From positions 26,784,902-26,848,901 of the forward strand of contig NC_079426.1 in the NCBI RefSeq assembly GCF_026213295.1: a DNA stretch of 64,000 nucleotides, given 5' to 3'. Shown here in pieces: positions 11,480 through 21,571 of the stretch (position 1 is its first letter; the number at the start of each line of letters is the position of its first letter). Both the position numbers and the translations under genes were made by a program. Source of the DNA: Gadus chalcogrammus. Taxonomy: Eukaryota; Chordata; Actinopteri; Gadiformes; Gadidae. The notes under the pieces were generated by a model. It was not told the origin of the DNA. It worked only from the letters and a program-made list of their open reading frames with translations, and did not search any database.

Positions 11480-12175
11480 TCAATCCAATGGGATCAACAG
11501 ATCCCTAGGGCTGTTGATCATTGCAGTATATTTGAATGCCCTCTTTCATAGATATAATACCACCACCACTGGGACGTGGCAACAATTCTCCATATCCATA
11601 TGGGGAGTGGGGGATGCTTGTGGACAGTAGAGGTACACTAGACATAAATAGGAAGCTTGCAATGAGCATTTCAATCACCAGAAATAGTCAATAGACACTC
11701 AGGGGGAGGAATGACCTCTCACACATGATATCTTAATGAATTATTTCAAATAACCCTGCCTCGTTAAATCAATGAGCTTGATGTTTTGCTTTCACAAACA
11801 GATTATAGGCTGTGTCACTACCAAATATGCCTGTGCGCATCTCTCAAGAGTGACGTAACTAGCCACCAGACAGTGATTTAAAAAAATGAGTCACGTTGAT
11901 TACAAAAGTAACTTATTAATTACAAGTCTAAACTGTCGAAAATTTGAAAGATATGGGAGGCGGTCGATGGCAACCACCATAGGCCTATATAGCAACCATG
12001 AATTTGGTTAGAATGCAGCCTCTGCTACCCCACAACTAGATCATCTTGTTGTATTATAACCATTTAGCCTTTATTTTCTTGGCGTTATCATTACATCCTT
12101 CCTCATTACATTGATATAATTATTGTTATAATGAGATCTGTATCTGACCATTGACCATCCTCTCGGATAATCTAG

Positions 12176-12456
12176 GAATGAAATTCGTATTGACGGTATG
12201 GCACTATATCCCTATTTTCGCCCACCCATCTTGAATTTAACAGACCCCTTTCGTTGCTTCGAGGAGGTCTGGTTGTCTACGTATAAAATAAATAAATAAA
12301 TATGTGTGTATATATACAATTTATACATATATATTTATTTATTTATTATATATATGGAGACCACCAGACCTCCTCGAAGCAACGAAAATGGTTTATTAAA
12401 TTCAAGATGGGTGAATGGGCGAGAATAGTGCCATACCGTCAATATGAATTTCATTC
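12176..12456. repeat. Large inverted repeat, ~100-bp arms with AT-rich loop
   Basis: Arm 1 (12176-12277, starts GAATGAAATTCGTATTGACG) pairs with arm 2 (12357-12456, ends TATGAATTTCATTC) at roughly 85-90 per cent by eye; both contain TCGTTGCTTCGAGGAGGTCT. The 79-nt loop is almost pure A/T (TATATA, TTTATTTATT). The transcript would fold into a long hairpin, so this may be a fold-back element nested in the long-TIR transposon. Confidence 0.85.
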
Positions 12457-12662
12457 TTATATATATATGTATGCATATATATATTATCGTTGAGACTGGG
12501 ATCCATGTGTGTGTCACGGAATATGAGTGTCATTAACTTGCATTGGTGTAAAATCCGTGGCCATATCACGGAACTTGGCGTGTTTCCTTGAGGATTCCAC
12601 AGATTTTGAGTTCAGCATCCGTGGTCATTTCACAGATACCTGTGAGACCAGGTTGGTCATTA

Positions 12663-14074
12663 AGCTGAAGGTGGGACGATACGCAGTAAGGTGCATGCAG
12701 GTACAAATGACCAAACGTTAATGTGGGGGCATGCAGATGTATTAACAATTATCTGTCTGTTCTTTCGGAGCCTGGCTGGTCATCTGGCGACAGGATTTTC
12801 CTCCAGTGCTGCTGCCACACAAAAACTTTGTGTGTAAGGAAACGACTCAACGTAAGGACTGCATCAAAATAATCACTTGTCTGATTCTTCAGATTCATCT
12901 AGATGGCTTTTCTAAATTCTTCTATTTCTGAGTACATTGATTGAACTGAACGATTATTTGGTACTATATTATATGTTGTGATCATGTTAAGTGTTTAACA
13001 ACCATATTGGTTGTTCTTACAAAGGCCTCAACGGCGCTTCCAGTCGTCGTATTAATCCAGCCGCGCGTAAAATACGCGATGTGGTTGGCCCGGGCCGGGG
13101 CTGCACAAACCGGTCTGAGTGGGAGAAGGGGCAATAGCACACGAGCTGCCAAAATAAAAAAATAGAACACGAGCTGCCAATAGAACACCAGCTGCAGACT
13201 GGTCCCATTCCCAGGCTCAGTTCTCTCTCTCTCTCAAATGGTTTGTGAAAGGCGATAAAAGAAAGTCACCCGTATAATTAACAATAATATATATATTTTT
13301 TTTTTATAAGGAATATTATTTAAATCATACACATTTTATTTCAATATACATTATTTTCAATTATTAATATAAAAGTGAATTTGATATAGATAAAATATGA
13401 ATAATAAAATGTTATAATAGGAAACTTGGGTGACGCTTTATATTAAGGTCCTTGAAATAAGCCTTTCTTAATAGGTAATAAGACACTTATTATATGCTTA
13501 TAAGCATTAAAAACCAAAAAAAATTGCGAGGAAGTTTGATAATGTTAGGTTTTGTGTGAGGCCGCTTTGGGAACTACAGCCCCTCGCTACTCTCGACGCG
13601 AATGATATACGCCACCACCACACTTGTACCGCCATGGCAATCTCTCTGTTCCACTTCACCGCTTTTTTCCAAGGGGATGATAACAGCATCGAAAGAGGTG
13701 AAAACCATTATAAGTCGAGGCATGTTTAGATTTGTTGTGCTGATTGTCGATCTTGTCCATGTCAGTCGCAGGGAGCGTGACGTCACATGCAAGACGTGTA
13801 GTCTGTCTCATTGATTTCTCTACTGCCTTTAACTTAGGGAGTGGTCAATGTGCATTAATAATGCTGAATGGGACATTATCCATACCTTTTTCTATTGGCA
13901 AAAAAAAATAGGAACTAGATAATAAAAATAATATCAAAGCCCATTGTCTATATTTCGGCCCCTACTTCACCAGAGCATACCTAGAGCTTCTGATACTCTG
14001 CCCTATCATTGGGAATTTATATTTTATCCAAACATACCTTCTGTGCACAGTCGCTACCACAGTACCCACTGCGC
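12663..14074. other. Unannotated region
   Basis: No gene was recognised. It contains a GC-rich patch at 13030-13120, a short CTCTCT run at 13222-13233 and an AT-rich block at 13280-13420. Short open frames around 13500-13810 lack family features. Confidence 0.4.
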
Positions 14075-14393
14075 AACGCAAATAAATATATCCATAAAAA
14101 ATAACTTGATTACTTAACATAAATAAACCAGGAAATGTTTAATAACAAAAAAACATAATGTACAAATATCATGTATACATTTCCCTGCACCTGTCGAAGA
14201 TGTCCAAAAAATGTACCCAGTCCAAAGGTGAAATGCTACAGCTACAGGAAAACCAATGGTACAGAAAACACCTTGAAACAAGAACAAGTAGTTTAAAAAA
14301 TAGGTATTAGATTTATCTAAATTTGTTGTTGTAACGATGTCCACAAACTACCACATTTGGACTATGAATAGCCCTTGCACGGAGTTCCCACGG
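14075..14393 (+). mobile_element. Fragment of the 30.6-kb long-TIR family
   Basis: This stretch aligns in the same orientation with 31200-31520, sharing ATGTCCAAAAAATGTACCCA, GAAATGCTACAGCTACAGG and CCACATTTGGACTAT. It ends before the last ~75-100 bp of the terminal repeat, so it is a truncated copy. It shows that the element at 30595-31597 is a dispersed family. Confidence 0.75.
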
Positions 14394-14769
14394 AAGTCAA
14401 CACACCAAACGCAAAGGGGCAACAAGATCCCATACAAAGTGAACGTAGAGACGCGTATCAGGTGAATTCTTCGCAAAAGAAAACTGCCGACAAGTTTTGA
14501 TTTGTCGCACCACACTTTCGCCATGCACAGGCGAGCGCGTTCACGAGGATTCGTGCTGCGACAAATTCGCTTGAGTTGAAATATTTCAACTTTGACGCAA
14601 ATTTCGCGTGATGACAGCCAATCAGCGTTCAACAGCGTGACCACTGAGTGACATGTGTAACGTAACAGCCAATCAGCTGTTCCTCCGGATGGCCGTAGTG
14701 CGGGGAGCTCTCATAGGGATTGGGCTTCTCGGGGTTTGTTTACCGGCGTTGCTATGGTTTCCGGTCTTG
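14394..14769. other. Unannotated region upstream of the Gypsy LTR
   Basis: No gene found. It contains the perfect palindrome GTTGAAATATTTCAAC at 14576-14591 and CCAATCAGC motifs on both sides (14620 and 14670), so it may be the remains of another TIR element. Confidence 0.4.
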
Positions 14770-15000
14770 TGTTACGGTTTATTATAGGTAGGCCTATCTC
14801 ATAAATCTGTGTCTAATCAATACTTCATTCACTGCCTCTTCCGTGGTCATTACTGTGTTGATAAGGTTTATTGGACTACGTTACCCATGAGGCCTAGCGC
14901 CAGTTAGAGGGAAATAGCCTACGTGAGAGCTATGAGCGTCTACAGGTGTTGGACTGCTAAGGCAATAAAACATGGCTAGGAACTAAACATGCTGCTGCAC

Positions 15001-15850
15001 TAGGAATGCGCAATATAAACGATATACGATATAAACGATAAAAAATGGCCTACGAAAGAGATTTTAGTTATATTGCTCTATCGCGATAATGCATGTTTGA
15101 CGCGATCTATCCATGACCTGCGTAATATAAAGAGCGGGTCATGGATAGAGCTACGAGCTGCAACCGCCTGCAACGCATCGTCCGCGACCCGCGAAATTTA
15201 AAAAGAGCCACGAGCTGCAACCAGCTGCATTGCATCATCCGCGATCCGCGAAATTTAAAGAGCCACGAGCTGCAACCAGCTGCAACGCATCGTCCGCGAC
15301 CCGCAAAATTTAAAGAGCCAAGAGCTGCAACCGGCTTCAACGCATCATCGTCATCTAAGCAAATATGGCTGAAAGCGACACGGCGGAGCTGGTGATTGCG
15401 CTCATTTCATGTTCATTTTAAAATTGTATGCGTTCACTTTGCCCTTTTATGTTTTAATATCAAGTACCTGTGCACACACTTGGAAGATTTTTCTTTATTT
15501 AATATAGCCATGCCTAATACTGGATGTATTTCTCTAATTCACAGTATCCGTTTCTTTATTAACAAGAGAAGTATATGTCATTACACAGAAGATTTTTTTC
15601 TTTGTTAAAGTCTCTGCAGCTACAACATTATGTTGTATGATTACACTTTTGCACAATACATGTTCTCAAAACGACATACTAAGTTTCTTTCTTTTGTTTT
15701 ATACATTTAGCAGTTTGGCTTTCCTTAGAGTCTATGTAACCTGTTCTGAAATGGTTATATTATGATTTATATATCGTGATATATATCGTTATCGCAATAG
15801 GTTGCAATGTATATCGCAATATGGATTTTAGGCCATATCGCCCATCCCTA
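15001..15850. mobile_element. hAT MITE inserted in the Gypsy 5' LTR
   Basis: Perfect 8-bp duplications TGCTGCAC at 14993-15000 and 15851-15858 bound an 850-bp element whose ends read TAGGAATGCGCAATAT and, inverted, TAGGGATGGGCGATAT. GATATA-rich stretches follow both ends. An ATG at 15365 opens MAESDTAELVI, which looks like the first residues of ZBED-type hAT transposases, so it may be an internal-deletion derivative that kept only the gene start. It also holds a 55-bp tandem array (15148-15349). Confidence 0.88.
15148..15349 (+). repeat. 55-bp tandem repeat inside the hAT MITE
   Basis: Roughly 3.6 copies of a unit starting GAGCCACGAGCTGCAACCAG and ending GCGAAATTTAAA, with a few substitutions between copies. 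The repeat keeps an open frame in part on both strands, but no domain is seen. Confidence 0.9.
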
Positions 15851-16013
15851 TGCTGCACCCAGTTTGTCCTATATATGGAACAAACATAACATGGTGTCAG
15901 ACGAGGATTTTCGCCGCAAGTGGAAGCGGAGTTCTGCACGCTGCAAGGATTAGCAGAATAGGCAAACGCTAGCAACAGGTGTCGGCTTGTCAAGGCAACG
16001 GGAGAGAGGAAAC

Positions 16014-16800
16014 ATGGATAAGCTAATTCCACCAACACCTATGCCGCTAACAGGAAATCTGACTGATAACTGGAAAAGGTTTAAGCAGAGATTCAACATC
16101 TATATGGCTGCAAGTGGATGTGGAGCAAAGAAAGAAAATAGAGTAAAAGCGTCTATCTTGCTGCACGTGATAGGTGGATGCATTGGATATTTACAACAGT
16201 TTCCAACTTGACGATGATGCAAGCCTGGATGAGCTAATGGACAAGTTTGAAGAGTACTTTGTGCCAAAATAGAACATTACGTTTGAATGATATGTTTTTC
16301 TCATGTGATCAAAAACAAGGAGTAGGTTTTGATAAGTATCTAGCTGAGTTGCACAAACTGAGTAAAACGTGTAAATTTGAAAGACAAAGACAAAGAAAAA
16401 CAATAGTTTGAGACAAAATAGTCTGTGGAATACCCGATAATGGACTCAGAGAAAGACTGTTGCGGGAGCAAAACTTGACATTGGACAAAACTATTAACAT
16501 GTGCAGAGCAGCAAAAACCACACGTGCTCAAGCCAAGGAGCTGCGCAAGGAAGAGACAGCAGTACATGCGATAAACAGTACTCCAAGCATCCAAATAAAT
16601 ACAAGTCACAAAGAGAGGCTAAAACAGACTTTAAATGTGGAAAATGTGGAGGAAGCCACAAACCAATGTCGTGTCCAGCATATGGCAAGGAGTGTCATAA
16701 CTGCGAGAAAAATAACCACTTCTCAAAATACTGCAAAGCGGACGCCTTTAATAAAAATAAGGTAAATGCAGTAGAAGAGGAACCTAAGGAGTTCTTTGTG
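16014..16800 (+). pseudogene. Gypsy gag with two zinc knuckles, frameshifted
   Basis: The start at 16014 opens MDKLIPPTPMPLTGNLTDNW, the usual start of capsid-like gag proteins in fish Gypsy elements (a W-K-F/W-K-R core about 20 residues in). The frame is lost near 16205, with stops at about 16270 and 16409, and resumes in other frames. At 16635-16735 it carries CGKCGGSHKPMSC followed by CHNCEKNNHFSKYC, two CCHC knuckles that bind the element's RNA; the first has a one-residue-short spacing. In the family Gag forms the particle that encloses the RNA and the polymerase. At least three disabling changes show that it is a dead copy. Confidence 0.82.
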
Positions 16801-17160
16801 GATGCGGTGCATATAAAGGAAGTCAAAGATGAAGAAGAATGGTTAGTGCCATTGACTGTTAACAGATTATCATTCCATTCAAACTGGACACAGGAGTCTC
16901 AGTCAACCTCATATCTGTGAATGAGTCTGAGAAACTCACTGTGAAAAGCAAAATATTCCCTGTGAAAATAAAAGTGAGTGGATACACTGGAGAAAAAGTG
17001 CCGGTCAAAGGAGGCTGCATTGCAACATTCGAACACAGCGGTAAGCAAATAAAAGCAATGCTGTTGATTGTTGATATGAGTGTCAAGCCAATATTAGGAT
17101 TACAAGCATGCCAACGACTAAACCTTGTAAAGAGAGTCTTTGTAGTCTCATCTAAACCTG
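16801..17160 (+). pseudogene. Gypsy aspartic protease region
   Basis: About 16865-16920 reads IPFKLDTGVSVNLIS, with the DTG catalytic triplet of retropepsins (V where A or S is usual). The following part, KAMLLIVDMSVKPILGLQAC, matches the family's second conserved stretch (ILG). A frame change separates it from the end of gag. The enzyme would release Gag and Pol from the polyprotein as a homodimer. Confidence 0.75.
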
Positions 17161-18510
17161 CTAATGATCATGACTCACTCATGGAGGAATACAGTGATTG
17201 TTTTGAGGGGCTTGAATGTTTACCAGGGGAATACAAAATTCAAGTTGATGAAAATGTGCCTCCAGTAGTTCATCCATGCAGAAAAATACCATTCAAGTTG
17301 AGACGAAAACGCACAGAAGAGTTAAGTAGAATCGAGGAACTAGGAGTGATCAAGAAAATTGATGGGTCAGCTCACTGGTCGCTGTGGAAAAGCCCAACGG
17401 AAAGCTGAGAACATGTTTGGATCCAGGGGATCTTAACAAAGCAATCAAACGAGAAAACTAAGTTGCCGACAAGAGAAGAGATCATGGCACAGTTTTCTAA
17501 GTGGTTCAGTAAATTGGACGCGTCGTCGGGGTTCTGGCAAATGAAGCTAGACGAGGAAAGCTCCAAGCTTTGTACTTTCAACACGCCAGAGGGAAGGTAC
17601 AGATTCTTACGTCTGCCATACGGAATCCTGTCAGCGCCAGAGGTCTACCACAAGAAAATACACATGATCTTTGAACACATACCAGGAGTCGATACCATGA
17701 TGGATGACATCATCGTGTGGGCGTCCAGCCGAGAAGAACATGATGTGCGACTGAGACAGGTGCTCGACCTGACACGGCAAGTAAACTTAAAACTCAACAA
17801 AGATAAGTGCCTGTTTGAAGTAAAGTCATTGACATTTGTGGGGGATGTAGTCTCTGAGGCAGGGATTAGTCCAGACCCAAGGAAAACATCAGCCATCGAG
17901 AACATGGAACGTCCCGAAAATAAGGATGACGTCAGAAGGTTTCTAGGTATGGTAACTTACCTTGCAAAGTTCATACCTCAGCTGTCAACAAAGTCAGCGC
18001 CACTCAGGCGTCTCCTGGAGGAAAGAAATGAATGGACATGGTCAAATGAACAGGAAGACTGCTTTAAAAACTTGAAGAGAATACTCATCAACGAGCCTGT
18101 GCTCAAGTTCTATGACCCGGAGAAGAGCACACGGATTACGGCTGACGCGTCACAGTACTGACTAGGGGCAGTATTGCTACAGTTGTATGACAAAGACTGG
18201 AAACCTGTCGCCTATGCGTCCAGAGCTTTGACATCAGCTGAAACTAGATATGCACAGATCGAGAAGGAGCTACTAGCCAGCATCTATGGATGTGAGAGAT
18301 TCCATCAGTATGTATATGGTCAAGCTTTTGAAGTGGAAACGGACCATAAGCCACTGGTGTCAATCATGTCAAAGCCACTCAACGACTGTCCTATGAGTAT
18401 ACAGCGCATGATGATACGGCTGCAAAAATACGACGTGACTATGAACTACGCACCAGACAAGTACATGTTCGCTGCAGACACACTTTCTCGTGCAGTTGAC
18501 AAAAATGAAA
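17161..18510 (+). pseudogene. Gypsy reverse transcriptase and RNase H
   Basis: The region runs from EYSDCFEGLECLPGEYKI through the palm-domain lead-in to KLDASSGFWQMKLDEES. The active-site loop reads MMDDIIVWA, keeping the two catalytic aspartates but with MM in place of the usual YID/YVD. Next come FLGMVTYLAKFIPQLS and the RNase H start ITADASQY, where a TGA at 18159-18161 interrupts what should be a Gly codon. Catalytic-type residues recur in TDHKPLVSIMSKP and the domain ends near DTLSRAV. There is also a TGA at 17406 and a frame change before 17463. The enzyme would copy the RNA into DNA and degrade the template. Confidence 0.88.
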
Positions 18511-19746
18511 GGACAGATGAAACGGGAAATGCACAAATAAAGGCTTATGTGGACATGATAGTGTCATCCCTGCCTGTTTCTGAAGAGAGAAGAGAGCAGA
18601 TCAGAAAAGAGACGGAGAAAGAGCACACCATGAGAACACTAAAAGAGACAGTCCTGAGAGGATGGCCTGAACAAAGACAAACATGTCCAGCTGCAATACA
18701 GGACTACTGGTTGTGTAGAACAGAACTCACTGTTGTGGATGGCATCATATACAAAGGAAACAAGTTTTTCATTCCACCTGCAATGCGAAAGGAAATGTTA
18801 CAAAAGATACATGAGGGACATTTGGGAGAAAAGAAATGCAAGCGGAGGGACCGAGAAGTTATGTATTGGCCAAGAATGAATACAGACACCAGCCATACTA
18901 CGGCTTCTTGTGAAGTATGTTTCACATACAGACCCAAACAGCAGGCAGAGCCGCTGATGCCACACCAAGTGCCAAAATACCCATACTACAAGGTTGGAGT
19001 TGACTTGTTTGATTGCAATGGAAAAAATCATATTGTGGTTACGGACTACTTCTCTAACTATCCAGAAGTTGCAACATTACAGAACACAACCAGCAGAGCC
19101 AGTCATTGCTTTTCTGAAGACTGTTTTCGCGAGACACAGAGTCCCAAATGAACTGTTTTCAGATAATGGACCACAGTTTTCAAGCTGCGAATTTGAAGCA
19201 TTCGCTAAAGAGTGGGGTTTTAATCACCACACGTCAAGCCCAAACTACCCAAGGTGAAATGGTGATGGGACGTTACATTCGCACTAATCTGCCCCTGTAC
19301 GAGAACCTGCTAAAACCAAAGGGAGCAGTGAAAGTAAGGCAGGCCAAAGAGGAGGAAAAAGTGAAGCAGAAGAAAAGGCATGACAAAAGTGCAAAACAGC
19401 TACCTTACCTGAAACCGGGGGACAGAGTCCGCCTTCTGAAATACTCAACAGGAACGTGGACACAGCAGGGACTCGTACAACAGGAGGTTGCACCTCGTTC
19501 TTACCTCATCCAGACAGATCGTGGATCAGCCCTGAGGAGAAATCGTGTGGACATCCGTCTACAAACTAACTGCTACGAGACTGTCACACAGCCACCAGAA
19601 GTGACAAACACCACTACGGGCAACAGAGACTGTCCGAGTTCCCTGAATACTACTGACTCTGGTCAAACCGTACCCAGTTCACCAGCGGTGAAACACAGAC
19701 CCAGCAGGATGGTTAAACCAACTGAGAGACTGATAGAATCCTGCTG
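18511..19746 (+). pseudogene. Gypsy integrase, central Glu region deleted
   Basis: The HHCC zinc domain is visible: HEGHLGEKKCKRR and later CEVC. The core begins KVGVDLFDCNG (first Asp) and, after a frame change near 19095, continues with NELFSDNGPQF (second Asp) and HHTSSPNYPR. A TGA follows at 19255, and the block with the catalytic Glu is missing; the sequence jumps to MGRYIRTNLP, which normally lies some 100 residues further on. The C-terminal part has the LKPGDRVRLL motif and the basic SALRRNRVDIR stretch seen in this group, stopping at 19745-19747. It would join the cDNA to chromosomal DNA, but without Glu it cannot. Confidence 0.85.
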
Positions 19747-19770
19747 ATGGAGTTATGCACTATGGGGGGG

Positions 19771-20440
19771 AAATATATAAAAAAAAAGAAAAAAGGGTTG
19801 GAAATAAATAAGTGAATGTTTCATGACTTCATCATTCCCAAAAGAGCAGCTGACCCAAATAACCCAAAAAGAGTTTAATTGAAGGGGAATGCAATCCCTC
19901 GATGCAGGCAAGTGGCTACGGATAGACTTGAGGTAAAGTTGTTTGCTTATTTTTTGTGTTATATATGATTGTTCACAATTGGTGTGGGGGAGGATGCGTC
20001 ATGAAACAAAGTTATAAGCCCTAACTTCATTCGAGGAAGTGAAAGATGATCTTTTGAGTTGTCGCTCAAGCCGTAGATGGGTCGTCTTCTCCGGTGATTG
20101 AGCTGTCCTTCACTCTATGCGTCAATCACGTGTGCAGTGTGTCTTACATCAACAACGTGCCATGCTTGATTGTAGCGAACAATTATTTTGTAACTGTAAC
20201 TTACATATGCAATTCCTTTAATTTACGTGTCAACACTTGCTATATATTATTTATAAATATAAATTATGTGAATTATAAATTCCAAAACTTTCCTCCTTGA
20301 ACTGAACTCCGGCGCATTCGGCAATCGACTTGTGTGGACTTCCTGTAAACACAGACCTACCGGTAATGCTTATTAAACTGTCTTTTTAAATAAACTCCGG
20401 GTTTGCAAACTAAGTTGTTTGAGCTTCGTTTTATGTGTAG
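19771..20440. other. Unannotated stretch after the Gypsy element
   Basis: No coding region found. It has AT-rich sequence at 20200-20280 and an AATAAA at about 20390. It could be a divergent LTR of another family, but no partner is in the window. Confidence 0.35.
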
Positions 20441-20757
20441 GGACCCTAGTCATGCTACTGCAGAGGTTTGGTGCTATTTTTTAACAATATTAGTGGTTAA
20501 AAAATGCAGATTTAGAAGCGAAACTCAATGCCCCAAGCAAACAACATGGACGCCAAACATTGCGCCCGGCAAACTATAATACTCGATTCGCAATTAAAAA
20601 GGTATCTGGAAGGCTTATTTGATGGGTTTTCATTCCAAAACAAAGATCCTGGGTTCAATTTGCGCCGGAATTACACTTTAAGGTTACCTATTATACCACC
20701 TTGAGTGTGATTAGCCGTTACAACGACTAATCACACTGACACCTGGTGGTATAATAT
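20441..20757 (+). repeat. Interspersed repeat ending in a hairpin (TATTATACCACC family)
   Basis: From about GGGACCCTAGTCATGCTACT onward this looks like a dispersed fish repeat. The end folds on itself: TATTATACCACC (20689-20700) pairs with GGTGGTATAATA (20745-20756), and AGTGTGATTAG (20704-20714) pairs with CTAATCACACT (20727-20737). A second locus at 56200-56250 carries TATTATACCACCAG with TGTGATTAGCC. Confidence 0.7.
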
Positions 20758-20769
20758 GTCATCTTCATC

Positions 20770-20801
20770 TGTTTAATTCAAGCTATTTGTTGCAATGTAA
20801 C
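20770..20801 (-). mobile_element. L2-like LINE scrap, left of the nested stack
   Basis: AGCTATTTGTTGCAATGTAA matches the L2-like element near 46035-46060 (CAGTTATTTGTTGCATAGTA) and the match resumes at 26814, on the other side of the 6-kb insertion. It belongs to the ORF2 C-terminal end read on the minus strand. Confidence 0.7.
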
Positions 20802-20994
20802 TAAGGCCCCGTCCACACAAAGCCGAAACGGGCGAAAACGATCCGGTTTCGATTAATGCGGTTCAGGAATATCCCCATAAAGACAGAGTCATTGCGAAAC
20901 CGCATTGAGCTGTAGAAACGCTGTAGTAAATATTCATGGCGCTGGTTTTCCACAGAAAAAAGTGGAGCGCATCAAGCCTGCGCGCTGTACACAA

Positions 20995-21571
20995 TAGGGT
21001 GACCAGATTTGAGTTTGTGAAAAAGAGGACACTTCGGGGGGGGGGGAAGCATCACGGCCGAGGCAAAAACATGGGTATTTTTTCTATAGTTCGTCCGTGA
21101 ACTTACATTTACGTTTAGGCATGGCTGCAGATGTAATGTGCTGTTGTAAACAGAGTGGAAGAGCGGCAAGGTGCTCAATGTTGCCAGATTGGAAATGGCA
21201 AAGTAACGTACCAAAGGCTCAAAATGGTCGTATTTGGAGGATAATTATCGTGGCTCTGGCAACCCTGAGATCGGTCGCCCAATGACAGACTCTCTCTACA
21301 GTCAGCTCGCGCAAGAAGGTGGAACGTAAGGGAGATACCATTTCCAGAACTTGGAAGGCCCTAATAACCATAGACATATACAATGGTAATAACTAGTAGG
21401 TTATGTGAAAGACCCAGAAACACAAATATGCGACGAGGCAAAAACAAATATGCGACAAGATAATGTCCGAAAACCGGACATTATCATCAATTAATAAAAA
21501 AAACCCGGACGCCCCGGACGGGACGTAAAAAGTGGACATGTCCGGGGAAAAGAGGACGTTTGGTCAGCCTA
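20995..21571. mobile_element. hAT MITE (TAGGGTGACCA ends)
   Basis: A 577-bp non-coding element whose ends read TAGGGTGACCAGATTT and, inverted, TAGGCTGACCAAACGTCC. The flanks GTACACAA (20987-20994) and GTATACAA (21572-21579) are an 8-bp duplication with one change. The motif GGACATGTCCGG-type sequence near the right end is typical of this fish MITE group. It sits inside the left arm of the Harbinger-type MITE. Confidence 0.85.

Larger units (their letters stand above)
10799..12655. mobile_element. Unclassified long-TIR DNA transposon, non-coding
   Basis: Left end CAACCTGGTCTCACAG and right end CTGTGAGACCAGGTTG (mismatches within) extend as inverted repeats of about 165 bp (10799-10965 against 12490-12655), including CACTCATATTCCGTG and TGAAATGACCACGGA. 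A 7-bp duplication GTCATTA flanks it exactly (10792-10798, 12656-12662). Inside are about three copies of a 130-150-bp unit (GCTTAACTCAAAATCC with ATTCCGTGGCACAC and CAGATCCCCGT), a third copy of the end sequence at 11233-11272, the second copy of the 128-bp duplication, and a 100-bp-arm hairpin (12176-12456). No transposase is seen. The superfamily is open, as a 7-bp duplication is unusual. Confidence 0.75.
14770..15892 (+). repeat. Candidate 5' LTR of the Gypsy element, split by a hAT MITE
   Basis: A TGTTACGG start (14770) and an ATAACA end (15892) give TGTT/AACA inverted ends. The stretch contains an AATAAA signal near 14963 and is followed at once by TGGTGTCAGACGAGG, which begins with TGG as a tRNA primer-binding site should. 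Without the 850-bp hAT and its extra target copy the LTR would be about 265 bp. No second LTR was found downstream, so the 5' boundary cannot be confirmed by self-comparison. Confidence 0.5.
14770..19770 (+). mobile_element. Gypsy-type LTR retrotransposon, 3' LTR missing
   Basis: In order: candidate LTR, primer-binding site at 15893, gag with zinc knuckles, aspartic protease, reverse transcriptase, RNase H and integrase, the Ty3/Gypsy order. A purine tract CTATGGGGGGGAAA at 19762-19775 is where the 3' LTR should start, but the sequence that follows does not resemble the 5' end. Several stops, frameshifts and an integrase deletion make it inactive. Confidence 0.85.

Noticed and set aside
11316..11630. 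104-codon open frame as a gene
   Set aside because: It crosses the boundary of the 128-bp duplication and has no domain.
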